The position numbers and the translations under genes are program-made. The notes beneath the pieces are model-generated. The model was not told where the DNA came from and ran no database searches. It saw only the letters and a list, made by a program, of their open reading frames with translations. Shown here in pieces: positions 22,599 to 34,393 of a stretch of 64,000 nucleotides of DNA; positions within the stretch are counted from its first letter, which is position 1, and each line of letters starts with the position of its first letter. Origin of the DNA: Artocarpus heterophyllus (taxonomy: Eukaryota > Streptophyta > Magnoliopsida > Rosales > Moraceae); NCBI GenBank assembly GCA_025403435.1, contig CM046337.1:3355501-3419500 (forward strand), read 5' to 3'.

Positions 22599-23400
22599 GA
22601 ACACACACACGCACATATATATGTGTGTTAATTAGCAGCGCTTGATAGTTAATGATCTTTGGTGTGATGGGTTGTTTCAATAAACTTTCGGATGTATTTC
22701 CGATTAGCGTGTATGTACCTCCAGTGTTCTTGTTAAAGAACTATTATGAGTTTGTTCTCGTCTTGTATGCTTCAAACTTTTTTATACCACAAATAAAACA
22801 TGATTATGGAGATGTATTAAAGTAACCTTCTGATGATTTTTTTTTTTTTTGTCTCAAGCGGAAGTTTATATCATATAAGATGGTATTTTGCATTATCTTT
22901 CCCTCAAGCCTCTTTCTTTGTTCACCGTTAGAATTTAGTGAAATGGGTATTAATTACATCAAATAAACTTATCTTTAACCATAAGATTTGAGCATATAGT
23001 ATAGCATATACAATTGTTTGATCCATTGATCGATTCTCTCATCTTAAACCCAAGAACTCGCGGTGAGCACCATGCTCTCTAAGTTCAAAAGCATTTATGC
23101 ATTTTTTCAACCAAGAATGCTTCTCGGCTCTGCGCGGAGCCGTCTCCTCTGTGGGGCCGTCTCTGCCCTCAAGAGGAGCGAGTTGGCTCCGCAAGCACCC
23201 TATTAGCAATATTCTTTTTCAACTATTCTTGCCAATAAATAAATCCCCTTTGCAAATTATTTATTAGGTAATAACAGGAAAGAGATAAGCTACACTTTTG
23301 ACAATATAAGAAAATAATTTTTAACAAAAGAAAAAAAGCATGAAAACTTAAAAAAGAAAATAATGCTCTTAGTCTCTATTTATTAGTGTTTGATTAAAAA
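22599..23400. other. 3' flank of gene C and GC-rich patch
   Basis: To about 23010 this aligns with the 3' flank of B (14943-15300). 23110-23210 is a GC-rich patch unlike its surroundings (GCGCGGAGCCGTCTCC), probably a transposon remnant. No gene is seen. Confidence 0.5.
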
Positions 23401-23559
23401 AAAAAAGTGAAATCACGCCTATTATTCTCTATTCACTGACGTTGATATAAGCGGCATATACTAATTAATAGATAGGAATTACACCAAATATTAGTCTCGA
23501 AACACAAGAGCTTGATTTAAATATAGGCAAGTCTTCTTTAAAGCCTTATCCCATGACCA

Positions 23560-25013
23560 ATTCAAAATTATTATTACTATTATTTTTTTTTTTTTACTAT
23601 TATTAACTTTCCCTTTCAAAATGTAAATCCCTTTTTTCAATTGTTTGTTGATGTCCACATTCCACGAAGCCGCACTTGGCAGTACAGTCGTTGGATAAGA
23701 ACGACTAAGAGATAAACGAACTTTATGATCCCTTCGCACTTCGTATTTTAGTAATTAAATCCAAAATTATTAATTGCCCTTGTTGACTCTGTCACTTTCC
23801 CTTAGAATTCAAATCTCTATCTTTCATCTCCACAATTGAAGAAATTGCCCCTTTGGCCTTTGCTAAGTATAAGGGACAAATTAGCTTACTACTCCATAAA
23901 AGAAACTAATAAAAGGGCTACAATAATAATTGTCCAGCTAAGCAAAAAGCCGCCTCGCACCACCCCATCTTTCTCTCTGTTATGCTTTCTTTATGCGAGA
24001 ACATTTGGCAATTCTTATCTATAAGCCTATATGTTGCAAAATTAATGCGATAGAAATAAAAAACAAAAACATACAGAGAATTTACGTGAAAACTCAAAAC
24101 GGAAAAAAACCACAAGTAAAGGAAAAGAAAATCACTAAACTCGTAAAGATTATAATGGAGGCGCTAGAAAGGCTCAAAATTTGCTAATGATCAAGCCCTA
24201 ACGCAATACATCATATATATAGGTATAGGCAAAACCCTATAGGCCAAAAACATAAACTAAACGGCCCAACAACAACGGTCCATACCGCGGGGGTGGAGCC
24301 CCGCACCCCCGGCGAGATCAGTGGTGGGCGACGGGATTAGGCCTATCGGTCCGATCCCTCTGCTACCACCACAAATCTCATGAAAAATCACACTTTTATT
24401 TTTCACCACAAATTTGTCGCACCACGAGCTTTTGGGTCGGGCCAAACTAAATTCGGGTTACCATACTTTACACACTATAATATATGTTTACTGACACGTA
24501 TATGCTGTGTTTTCGATCTATTTCAAAGTTTTTGCCATGGAAAATGAAGCTTTTGGAACCCCCATTTTCCTTTAATGCTAGAAAATTAGAAATAAGCAAA
24601 GAAATAAATTTCAGATATATGATAACTAGGCAATGTCACTCAATTACTCTAACTGATCTATGTTCAATTCACTAATGTTATAAACATTAATTACTTCTAG
24701 AAATTAAGTTGTGCTTATGACAATGATGTGTGAGAGAATGCATAAGTGCCAAACTCTATGACCAACTAGCACCAGTGGCACCACGGCTTCTTAGCCCCCA
24801 AGATTGACTTTCAAGTTTCCACAACTCTACGTTCATCCTTTGTAAAAATATTTACCCCTTTTGGCCTAATCGATATAAACTTTTCTTGACCATTTTTATG
24901 ATAAGTGTTACTAGTCTATGAAAGCAAGAAATTCCAACGATAACGTTAAACATCAAATTTATTTTTCCAACTACAGGGACGCGTCAGTAATTTTTCTAAG
25001 GGCCTGAGTGTCC
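23560..25013 (+). repeat. Upstream flank of gene E, duplicated at 27650-28940
   Basis: Much of this flank aligns with the region upstream of pseudogene F. Shared phrases are AAAATGTAAATCCC, CGTTGGAT, CAAGTTTCCACAAC and, close to the gene, ATCAAATTTATTTTTC with GGGCCT and the TATA box. The E copy has an extra segment of about 450 bp (24033-24480) that F lacks; the F copy instead has a GC-rich patch near 28555-28665. The proximal 300 bp are the best conserved, suggesting promoter function. Confidence 0.7.
24033..24480. mobile_element. Insertion (about 450 bp) in the E upstream region, LTR-fragment-like
   Basis: Present upstream of E and absent at the matching point upstream of F (near 28243), where the flanking CCTATA and TTTTCGATCTGTTTCAA phrases are close together. 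The sequence has wording seen in plant copia LTRs (GAATTTACGTGAAAAC, GGGGGTGGAGCCCCGCACCC). No terminal inverted repeats or clear target duplication were found, so the type is uncertain. Confidence 0.45.
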
Positions 25014-25020
25014 TATAAAT
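25014..25020 (+). promoter_or_regulatory. TATA box of gene E
   Basis: TATAAAT, 71 bp upstream of the ATG at 25085. The same motif stands before F (28940-28946). Confidence 0.65.
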
Positions 25021-25084
25021 TTAGGGAATGATTTTTCACCATCTACCATATCATAACAAACCGAAAAGAAAAAAAAAACAGATC

Positions 25085-25414
25085 ATGGAGATCAAGTTAA
25101 GCTTGTGGTTGGTGTTTCTCACTTGTGTTGTGGCTTCAGCCAGTGCCCAAAGTGCCAGCAATGTAAGAGCCACTTACCACATCTACAATCCAGCGCAAAA
25201 TGGATGGGACCTCAATAGAGTAAGCGCTTACTGCGCTACTTGGGATGCCAACAAGCCACTTGCATGGCGCAAGAGGTTTGGATGGACTGCCTTTTGTGGG
25301 CCTGTTGGGCCTCATGGCCAAGCCTCTTGTGGAAAATGCCTTAGGGTATGTATTCATGTCTCATATACAAACATTTGCTTCATAATACAAGATGACTCTT
25401 AACTTCAACATACA

Positions 25415-25450
<36 letters not shown>

Positions 25451-25868
25451 TATATGTATGTATGACAATTTAGCTAGTAAGAGCAAAAAAAAAAAAAAAA
25501 CCCTTGAGTGAGTATCTGTCTTTCAACCTTTAAATTTATAGAAAAAGATAATTTTGACAACATCTAACAGTTTCAAAACATGCATCATCTATGAGTTTCT
25601 ATCAGAGAAGCCCATTTCATACACACACACATGTGAGACTCTTTAACTTGTTTTCATGTGGATTTACATTTATGTGTGTGTGTGTACTGTTATGAAGGTG
25701 ACAAACACGAGGACAGGAGCTGAAGCAAAAGTGAGAATTGTTGATCAGTGCGCCAATGGAGGGTTGGATTTGGATGAAGGTGTTTTCCAGCAAATAGACA
25801 CAGACGGAACAGGCTATGCACAAGGCCACCTTACGGTGAACTACAAGTTTGTGAACTGCGGAGACTGA
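25085..25868 (+). CDS. Class II PR-4 (barwin) protein E
   Basis: Two exons: 25085-25345 and 25698-25868 (intron 352 bp, phase 0), giving 143 residues, the usual length for PR-4 without a hevein domain. The signal peptide ([21 protein letters not shown]) is followed by mature [11 protein letters not shown]. The barwin domain fills the rest, with six Cys in [33 protein letters not shown] and VNCGD. It ends at VNCGD with no C-terminal tail, so export to the apoplast is expected rather than the vacuole. The start is fixed by the signal peptide and by the TATA box 71 bp upstream. The intron holds CATA and TG microsatellites. The family has RNase and antifungal activity. Pseudogene F is its closest relative in the window. 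Confidence 0.95.
25409..25464. repeat. (CATA)n / (TA)n microsatellite in the intron of gene E
   Basis: About eight CATA units followed by TA and TATG units. Confidence 0.95.
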
Positions 25869-26069
25869 ATAAGTCAAGATCTTCTCGTCATCTAATGTAA
25901 AATCTATTACTAATTAATAAATAAACCTTATATCTAGCTATGTATAATAAGTAACACGAGTTCTCTCTGCATAACATTGACGGATGTTGTCAGTCCTAAG
26001 ATGTAGAACTCTCTGTGAAAGTACTCGAGTGATTAATAGAACTACTACTTGTTTAATATATAATTCACT

Positions 26070-27430
26070 CCTGGTTGTTTGATATGGTTAAAGAAAAAAG
26101 AAAAAGTAAATTTAGCTCATCAAAGAAAGGAATATGCTGCGCGGCGTTAAAACAACAGAAAAGGCGCATAAAACGAGAGAAAAGTAAAAAGAATAATAAA
26201 CAAGACACGATATCAAACGGAACAAACGACGGCAAAGTAAAACGACACCAACATCGAAGGAAACGATATCACTTAGGAAACCTCGTGACTTTTTTCCTCA
26301 GGCTTCGATTCTTAATTTTTAAGCTTTTCATTTGGCTTGTTTCTCTTTTTAGTTTTTCCATCCTTCAACATTTAAAGTTTTTCCAAGATATCATTATTCA
26401 AATAGATATCCTAAAATTAAATATTCCATTAAACTTTGGTATTTTACCATTTTTTCAAATTTTTTTTATTTTACAAAATTATTTTTTATTTATGTTTTGT
26501 CATTTATTTGGCTTTTCTTTCAGATTTACTTGTTAACATTTTAGTTGAGGGAAAGGGCATATGCTTGAGAAAGGGAACTCTGCATCGTGGTTTGGGCATG
26601 ATGGGCCCGTCGCACCATGTTGGTCTGCGTCGCAAGCGATTGGCCGATGTGGGGAAGGGCTATTGATGTAGAGGAGTAGCATGTTCTTTTGGTCCTGATA
26701 CAAGTATTTTTGCAGCTTGTTTACTCTTTTATTTTGGGCATGTAATTGTGGTCCTTTATCCTGAAAACGATCTGTCGTTCTTTATTTGCTTTTATTGCCG
26801 TTTGAGTCTTATGCTACAAGCTCTACTTTTGTCTAAAACGTGCTAATGTTAAATTTGTTAGGTCTTTGCTTTGTTGTTTTCGCTTTAAGACCATTTTTTG
26901 TTGCTGTGATGAGCATGTTGCTCTTTGATCATCGGTTTATGCTAGTAAATGATACCATGGCACGCTGAATCCATGATTTTTTTTGCCTAAGCATTTGAAT
27001 TGTTCCTTTCTTTAGACTTGCTTATTCAACTGCACAAAGTTGGGTGGGCTGATCGCACGAGGGTGGCTCATACATGGGTTCGCAATGCTGAGGTGGCCAA
27101 CACTGGGGTTTAGGTGGGGATGAGGCACCAGAGCTGAGGTGGGTTGCGGTAATGAGCTGACAATTTGGGGTGGTCAAATTTTGAACTAACTTCTAGGATT
27201 TTTATTATTACTATTATAATTATGTATTTTTTTTTTAAAAGAGAGTTTTTATTTATCCACATGAGATATTCAAATGTTATCTCAGTAAGCTTTAACCCCC
27301 TAAAATGTATGATTATCATGAGACTTTAAGGTCTTAACCCCCTCTGTCGACCCTAACTAGACCTATAAAATTGAATGTCAAGAGCTAAAATAAAACTAGT
27401 CAATATTTTTAAAGCCATTGGTGAAGATAA
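26070..27430. repeat. 3' flank of gene E, duplicated at 16080-16830
   Basis: Aligns with the right half of the ghost locus. Both share CATAAAAC/GTAAAA words, CAACATCGAAGGAAAC, GACTTTT..CCTCAGGC, GGCACGAGGGTGGCTCA-like text, GTGGGTTGCGGTA and CATGAGAC. The E side has an extra segment of roughly 700 bp around 26330-27030 that is missing in the other copy. Reading frames 26075-26536 and 26436-26666 fall in this repeat and show no family. Confidence 0.65.
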
Positions 27431-28939
27431 TATTAAAAAGAGATATAGCTTATATGTCTTTTTTTTCGTACTCTCTTTCATATCCTCCAATAATATATCA
27501 ATTAAAATATTTTACCCACATAATTAGTAGCATGATATTTTAATAAACATGTCATTTTAGTTGACTTGACATAATATTATTAGCAAGATACAAAAGGAGA
27601 CACAGGAGTTTGTTTCCTCCTCTTATTCTCTATTTGTTGACGTTGATATATCCATGACCAATGTTTTTTTTATTATTAACTTTCCCCTTCAAAATGTAAA
27701 TCCCTTTTGTAATTATTTGTTGATTTCTACATAGTACATACAACAAAACCGCCCTTGGAAATGTAGTCGTTGGATGATAATGGCCAAGACTGAAGCCAAC
27801 TTCATAATCACCAGGCACTAGAGGTAACTTAGTAATTATATCCTAAATTATTATTTGCCCATATTGATTCTATCACTTTTCTTTAGAATTCAATCTTTAT
27901 TTTCTCATTTATTCAATTGAAGAAACTAGCCCTTTGTTAAGTGAAAGTGATCACTTTTCTTCACCTTCTTCAAATCAATATTAGGGCTCTACTTGTTCCT
28001 TACCAGTTACACTGGCTGATAACAGACAATTCTGAATCACCAAACATGTACTTTTATTTTATTGTGTGTCAATATCTTAAAAAGCAACGATTATCTACAT
28101 AACATATTTCCGATCCCTTAAAGGAAAATGCTATGAAGTATCCTGTCAAGTAAAGCCAAAGGCCGCCTCGCACCGTCCCTTTTTCTTTTCTATCATGCTT
28201 TCTTCATCTGAGAGAACGTTTGGCAATTCTTAGCTATAAGCCTATAATATGCTAACCAAGACACATATACACTGTATTTTCGATCTGTTTCAAGGTTTAT
28301 GCCATGTAAAATGAAGCTTTCTGAACCCCATTTTCCTTCGATACAAGAAATTAGAAATAAGGAAAGGGGTTTGGAATTATTAATCTATTATTTGTCCAGG
28401 AATTACATAAAGAGATTTCAAATATATGATAAACAAGACAATGTCACTTAATTACTCTAAGTGATCCATGTCTAGTAATACACTAATGTCATAAACATTA
28501 GTTACTTCTAGAAATTAAACCGTGCTTATAATAATGATTTGTGTGAGAATACTATTCATCCCGACCGGGTTGTGACCCAGCCCTTTAAGTGGGTGGGCCC
28601 TACCTGGTGGGTCTCACAGGTGGGGCCTACCCCACTGAGAGGGGCCACGGCCCAGTGGAAAAAAAAAAGTTTTTTGAGAATTAATTGCCAGACTGTACGA
28701 CCAACAAGTATTAGCTGCACCACAACTTATTAGTGCCCAAGTTTGACTTCCAAGTTTCCACAACCATATTAACTATATTCTTTATGACCGATTCAAAGTT
28801 TTCATGACCATTAATGTTCTGATAAGAGTGTTACTAGTCTATGTACGTAAGCAAGAAATCCCAACGACAACCTTAAACATCAAATTTATTTTTCAAATTA
28901 TAGGGACACGTCAGCAATTTTCTAAGGGCCTCATGGTCC
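27431..28939. repeat. Upstream flank of pseudogene F
   Basis: From about 27650 it aligns with the E upstream flank (23560-25013). 28555-28665 is a GC-rich patch (for example GGGTGGGCCCTACC) absent from E. No gene is seen. Confidence 0.6.
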
Positions 28940-28946
28940 TATAAAT
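28940..28946 (+). promoter_or_regulatory. TATA box of pseudogene F
   Basis: TATAAAT, 75 bp upstream of the ATG at 29015. The promoter core is intact although the gene is dead. Confidence 0.5.
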
Positions 28947-29014
28947 TTAGTGGATGATATATTTTTCACCATCTACCACATTATTACAAACCCAAAAGAA
29001 AACAAAAACAGATC

Positions 29015-29406
29015 ATGGAGAAGTTAAGCCTGTGCTTAGGGTTTCTTATTTGTGTTGTGGCTTCTGTCTGCCCAAAGTGCAAGTAATGTAAGAGCCACTT
29101 ACCACATTGGATGGGACCCGAATAGGAGTTTTGGATGGACTGCCTTTTGGGGACCTGTCGGGCCTCGCGGCCGAGCCTCTTGTGGAAAATGCTTAAGGGT
29201 ATGTTTTCATGTCTCAGGTACAAATATTTGCTTCAAAATATAAGACTAAACTCAAAAAAAAAAAAAATTATGTAAGACTCTTTAACTTGTTTTCATGTTG
29301 ATTTACATTTATACATATGTTTTTGTGTGTGTGTGCATGTTATGAAGGTGACAAACACGAGGACAGGAGCTCAAGCAAATGTGAGAATTATTGATCAGTG
29401 CGCCTA
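29015..29406 (+). pseudogene. Class II PR-4 pseudogene F
   Basis: A tandem copy of E. The ATG at 29015 opens a signal peptide ([17 protein letters not shown]), but two missing bases shift the frame before the mature start. Exon 1 (29015-29198) has also lost a segment between TYHI and FGWTAF, including the AYCATWD strand and its Cys, and the FCGP cysteine is Trp (FWGPVGP). Donor and acceptor sites are kept (29199; 29346-29347). Exon 2 starts at 29348 with [11 protein letters not shown] and DQCA, then the homology stops at about 29406 and runs into unrelated AT-rich DNA. Two thirds of exon 2 is gone. Confidence 0.9.
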
Positions 29407-30719
29407 CTTTTGTTAAAAGTACTCTATATAGGCCCATGCATATACACACATGTTTGAAATAAATATATGTGTTATACGGATATATATATTTTGCTTGTAG
29501 ATTCTTTTAATTTTTTTGCATGCAATTCATTTTTCTTTTCTTTCATTTATTTTATCATGTTACCAAATTAGATATAGTTCGGTAAAGAAATTGAACTTAG
29601 ATCTTTTATTAAAGCATTTTATATTTATAAGTTCCTTTTTTAAAAGTATCTATGATAGTCTTCGGGGGGACTGGGACAATTATAAGAGGAGGATAAACGT
29701 CAATAAATCTTGTATTTTTTAAGATCTTCTATTTCCTGACTTTTTTTTTAACTTTGTTTCAAAAATCTTGTGTTTAAAAGAGAAAAAAAAAAAGACAATA
29801 ATAAGAGGAGGAAGATGAGTGGTGGGAAATCTATTGTACTTTATGACAAAAATTAAAAATATAAAGAATAAAATTTTTTTATTTCCCTATATTTTTAACT
29901 TTTGTTTTGAAAATTGAGTGATTTTTGACTGATACATGCATTTTTCATGCTCATATTTGTTATATTATATAATAGGCCTAACATATATATTTATATATAT
30001 AATCTTCCACTTGTTTTTGTATTTTTTATTTTTTTATGCCAAATAGATGTACTTTTTTTAGCTTGTGATGCTTTTTTCTTTTACTAATATACTTTTTTGT
30101 TTGGTAATTAAATTGCACTACATTTTTATTAAAGTATTTGATAGTTTTTAGCTGCAAAAGTCTTATACTTTTTCACAAAAAGAGGCATTTTAATTAACAT
30201 TTTAAAGTTCAAGTAGTTTGTTTACTAATATTTTAAAGTTCAAAGGATGTACATGTCAATTTTTAAACTTAAGGGGCAAGGTGAGAAATTAACCAAAATT
30301 TAAAGGTAAAAATACAATTTATCTATAACAATAATAAAAAATGAAATACATAAGACGACGCAAGGTAGGTCTGGCCATCGACCATGCATGGGTCGTTCTG
30401 AATCAGGTCTATTTGATTCAGACCTACCATGCATAGACATATCGATTTGGCCTTGTTTGGTTTTGTTCTTAGAATTCTTAGAAATGTTTTTGTATGTTTT
30501 TTGATGTAAAAATTTTGAAAATACTTTTAGTATAATCCTTAAAAAAAAATTATTTTTTAAAATAAAAATATTTTCACCTATTTTAAAAATTGACTATGTT
30601 TTTGCTTGCTGGCAAAGTTATACGTGTTGATAAATATCCTTTCTTTCTGACGTCCAGGAAAAAACACAAAAAAAAAAAGGAGCAAAAGTTGAAATGTTGA
30701 TTCGAAAAGGAGAGAAGAG
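29407..30719. other. AT-rich intergenic stretch
   Basis: T- and A-rich sequence with no gene. A short inverted repeat sits near 30365-30440: the word AGGTCTGG..ATGCATGG faces CATGCATAG..ACCT, with GAATCAGGTCTATTTGATTC between the arms. Confidence 0.5.
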
Positions 30720-33526
30720 ATGGTGGATGACGAAATTAGCGCCAGGAGAGAGACTCTAGAAGATGTTTGACGTGCCCTCTTTGCCATGAGCTTTTTCACG
30801 AAGCTACAGCCTTAGCTCCATGCCTTCATACATATTGGTCTTTAATTTTTAACCATGTTTTTGCCCATTTTATGATCTGGGCCTATTCTATTTTGAGTTT
30901 TAATCTTTGATTTTTTTTTCTTTTTTTGTGAATTTCTTTTCTGGGTTTTATTTCATTATTCTTTTTGTGTCTACAGCATCGAGTTAGTAAGGACTTGTGC
31001 TTCTAAGTACATTTCCGTGTGACTTGGGCTTACAAAATTACTGCTTCCTTTCTTTTTCATTTTTATACTGTTCTATTTCACATACATTCCGTCCTGTTTT
31101 ATTAACATTGTCCTTTTCTATTCTGGGTTCTAATTACTGCATGTTATATTTTTCAACTTTCAATCCAGTAATTTGGTAATTATAGTCGACACTTACTTAT
31201 CTTGGGCAGTGACATTCTGATTTTACCGTGATTTAAATTCCGATACTCAAAAGTCTTCAACTTTTTTCTTTTCTTGCAACCAATGGATGAATGGCAGTTG
31301 CCTAAAACTAACCCAAATTGTTACGCTACAAAATTTCAGTTCTAATTGTTTTGATAAATATTCTCAGAGAACCCGCTCTAATCAATTTGTGCTCTATCCT
31401 TTTGTTCGTCTAGTCATTATATTGTGCTTTCTTTCCTGTATTAATGCTTGATAGAATAGTTTTGTCTTTTGGGATCACAGAAGCTTATTAAATTATGGAA
31501 CATAAATTTGAATAAAGTATCTCTACTTCATGACCAGTTCTAACGTATACAATAATCATGGGTTTCAAAACCAGTTTGCAGAGAGTGCATTTTTGAGAAG
31601 TTATCAGATGAGAAGATCAACTATTGTTCTGTATGCCATTCAATCCTGTCGTCATTGTGAATCCGTATGATGTTCGTGCTACGTTGTTACTTGCAGCATA
31701 GGCTTTAGGATTTTGCAGCCAGCTTAATCTTCATAATATGTGTTGCTTTAAGGAGTTAAACTTAGCTGATAACATAACCAATAGATGTTCTCTTTAACTA
31801 TCAGGTATTGAATTTATGCTGCCCACACACTATAGTTTAATTTTGAGCAATTTTTTGTTACACTTATGCCAGAGCTTTTTTATTAGAGTCCTTTTGTGAA
31901 TCCCCAAATACAATTCATTGATGACATGCAGGGCAGACCATAATTTGCAAGATATTCGCTCCAAGATCTTACCTCTTGAAAGGAGAAAAATGGATGAACC
32001 TGAATTTACACCCTCGACCTCATTGCTTGTGAATAGAGGGGAGAGATCTCCATCTTCATCTCCGGAAGTGCCAACACAATTCCTCTAGATGATGCTAAGA
32101 ACGACAGCGGTCTAATTGTGCTTATGACATCATTTATTCGTCCTGTAGCAGCTATTTCTCAAGCGGCAGGAGATGCTTTTTCTAGCTCTTCGGTGTTCTC
32201 TCATAATTTAGGAGTCCTCAAAGCCCCGGCTTCAAAACCATTTCCTGATCACTGCTCCGATTTAGAAGAAATTATAGATGAAGTGATCTTTCCTGCTATG
32301 AATTCACTGCGCTGAATTCGAGATGCGGAAGCAGCTAAGGAAGAAGTTGATTTGTTACATATTCTCAACTTCAAGTTGGATTTTCTTTCAGTAAGCTCAT
32401 TCCTTCCTCTTTTTTTTCTTCTTTTTCTTTCCTTTGATTTTTGACTTTCCTTTGACTACAAGTTTCAATGATATTAGATGCAGTACTATCATTATCTCAT
32501 TGTCTGTAGGCCCTGTGGAAGCAACTTGAAGAGAAAGACGTCTTGGTGACTAGCATGTGCTAGGAAGAGGAAGAGCTGGGATGTATTGCAGCGCAGGCGC
32601 AACTCAAGCAAGCTCAAGCTAAATCTGCCTTAAAAGAGATGCAGATCTCAAAGGAAAAGGCGATTGCTGATGCTGTTGAAGAGGCACGTAAAGAGATCCA
32701 GAAGAACCTGACAAAGCAGTTTCAGATTATTTTGAAGATCAAGCAAGCACAAGCTGAATCTGTCTTAAAGGAGATGCAGCTCTCAAAGGAGAAGACGATT
32801 GCTGATGCCATTGAAGAGGCACATAAAAAGATCCAGGAGAAATGGACTAAGCAGTTTCAGAATATTTTGAAAATTAAACAAGCACAAACTGAATCTGCCT
32901 TAAAGGAGATGCAGATCTCGAAGGAAAAGGCGATGGTTGATACTGTTGAAGAGGGCCATAAAGAGATACGGAAGAACCTGACAAAGCACTTTCAGAATAC
33001 TTTGATGATCAAGCAAGTAGAAGCTAAATTTGCATCCGCTAAAGCCATTGAAGAGGCACGTAAAGAGATCCAGGAGAGCCTGACTAAGCAGTTTCAGAAT
33101 ATTTTGAGGATTAAACAAGCACAAACTGAATCTGCCTCAAAGGAGATGCAGATCTCGAAGGAAAAGACAATTGTTGACGCTGTTAGAGAGGCCCTTAAAG
33201 AGATCTGGGAGAACCTGACTAAGCAGTTTCAGAATATTTTGATGATCAAGCAAGTAGAATTTAAATCTGCATTAAGGGAGATGCAAATCTCAAAGGAAAA
33301 GGCAGTTGTTGAAGCTGCTGAAGAGGCCCGTAAAGAGATCCGGGAGAACCTGACAAAGCAGTTTCAGAATGCTTTGATGATCAAGCAAGCAGAAGCTGAA
33401 TCTGCCTTAAAGGAGATGCAAATCTCAAAGGAAAAGGCTATTGCCGCCGCTGTTGAAGAGGTTCGAAAAGATATCAGGGAGAGGATGACAAAGAAATTTC
33501 AGGAAATTTTTTTGAGCTGTGTGTGA
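30720..33526 (+). pseudogene. DRIP-like RING gene copy fused to coiled-coil repeats (broken)
   Basis: The left part is a degraded copy of the intact DRIP-type gene at 52.8 kb. Exon 1-like sequence (30720-30826) keeps the RING pairs (LTCPLCHELF, PCLHT) but has a one-base loss, and its donor GT has become AT. Exon 2-like sequence (31575 to about 31660) reads FCRECIFEKLSDEK and CSVCHS. Exon 3-like sequence (31932 to about 32085) reads ADHNLQDIRSKILPLERRK. Then the homology stops. The new part reads an exon-like frame (32096-32393) with an in-frame TGA near 32313. An intron-like gap follows, and from 32511 a frame with one TAG that becomes the long open frame 32639-33526. That frame is seven 45-residue repeats with strong coiled-coil character. 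Introns and RING point to gene duplication, not retroposition. The RAWUL end of true DRIP proteins is absent. Confidence 0.7.
32600..33515 (+). repeat. Seven tandem 135-bp (45-residue) coiled-coil repeats
   Basis: The anchor ATGCAG (Met-Gln of KEMQISKEK) falls at 32639, 32774, 32909, 33146, 33281 and 33416. The spacings are exactly 135 bp except 237 bp in the middle, where one unit lacks its first 11 residues. The consensus order is ALKEMQISKEKAIADAVEEA then RKEIQENLTKQFQNILKIKQ. It is rich in Lys, Glu and Gln with hydrophobic residues at heptad-like spacing and no Pro or Gly. No stop occurs across 888 bp despite about 15-25% divergence between units, which suggests selection acted on the protein after the repeats formed. 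Confidence 0.9.
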
Positions 33527-34393
33527 GATAGAGTTCTCTCATCAAGCTCACTCCACAGCTTCTGAATATTACATTGACTTTTTTTTTTTGGAGAAAATTA
33601 TTACAATGACTAAATTTCTCATGATATAATCATTTGGGGTCCTTTTTTTTTGTTAATCTTTTTTTGGCTGTAAATCCTGTGTATTTATTTTTAGTTTCCT
33701 CTATCTTTTTCCTAATTACCTTAACGAATTGCTTAGATTATCTGAAAAAGAAAAAAGTCTAAGAAGCCTTTCTTTTCAGGAAATGAATTGTGAATCTATT
33801 CTTCCTCTCCCCTGGACTCAAACCACGTAAATCTTTAACCCCAACAATTATTATATAGAGCATTAGGTATTTGGAGTTTAAGTGTTAACACTTTTTTTTT
33901 TCTTTGATAACTTATATAAACTAAAATATAATTTTAATTGTTAGTGCAGTATTTGAATTTAAAATTTTTTTTAAAAAAAAAAAAAAAAACCGCAAGGCTC
34001 AAGTTTTTCCAAAACAGTGACAGTAATGTTGAAGTTGCAGGACATTGCACGACGATTCCTTTTCCAAGAGACTAAAGTTGAAGAAAACCGTTGTAATATA
34101 AACAGCTTAATTCTTACAATCGTTTGTACTTTGGAAAATATCACAATGATTTGTGTCTTTCTTGCTTGCGAAGGTATATATCCTTGTTCTATTAAAAAAA
34201 AAGTATATATCCTTGCTTTGCGTTTGTGTCAGTTCTATGATCTGCATTTGTCCTTTTTTTTTTTTTTTTTCATTTTGCTTTCTGGTTCTCTGCATTATTT
34301 GAAAATATATGATCTTGATCTCTTTAAATATTTCGTGATTTCAGAATTTTTTATTTGTGTCAATGAAAATTTTTTTTTCATTTGTTCCTCCTT
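33527..34393. other. 3' flank of the chimera, AT-rich
   Basis: Long A and T tracts, including an A-tract at 33972-33989. The plus-strand frame 34017-34421 crosses into the LTR-like element and is not credible as a gene. Confidence 0.5.

Noticed and set aside
26075..26666. Plus-strand frames in the 3' flank of gene E
   Set aside because: They lie in a duplicated non-coding flank, are not conserved in the other copy at 16.1-16.8 kb, and are Lys- then Phe-rich low-complexity text.
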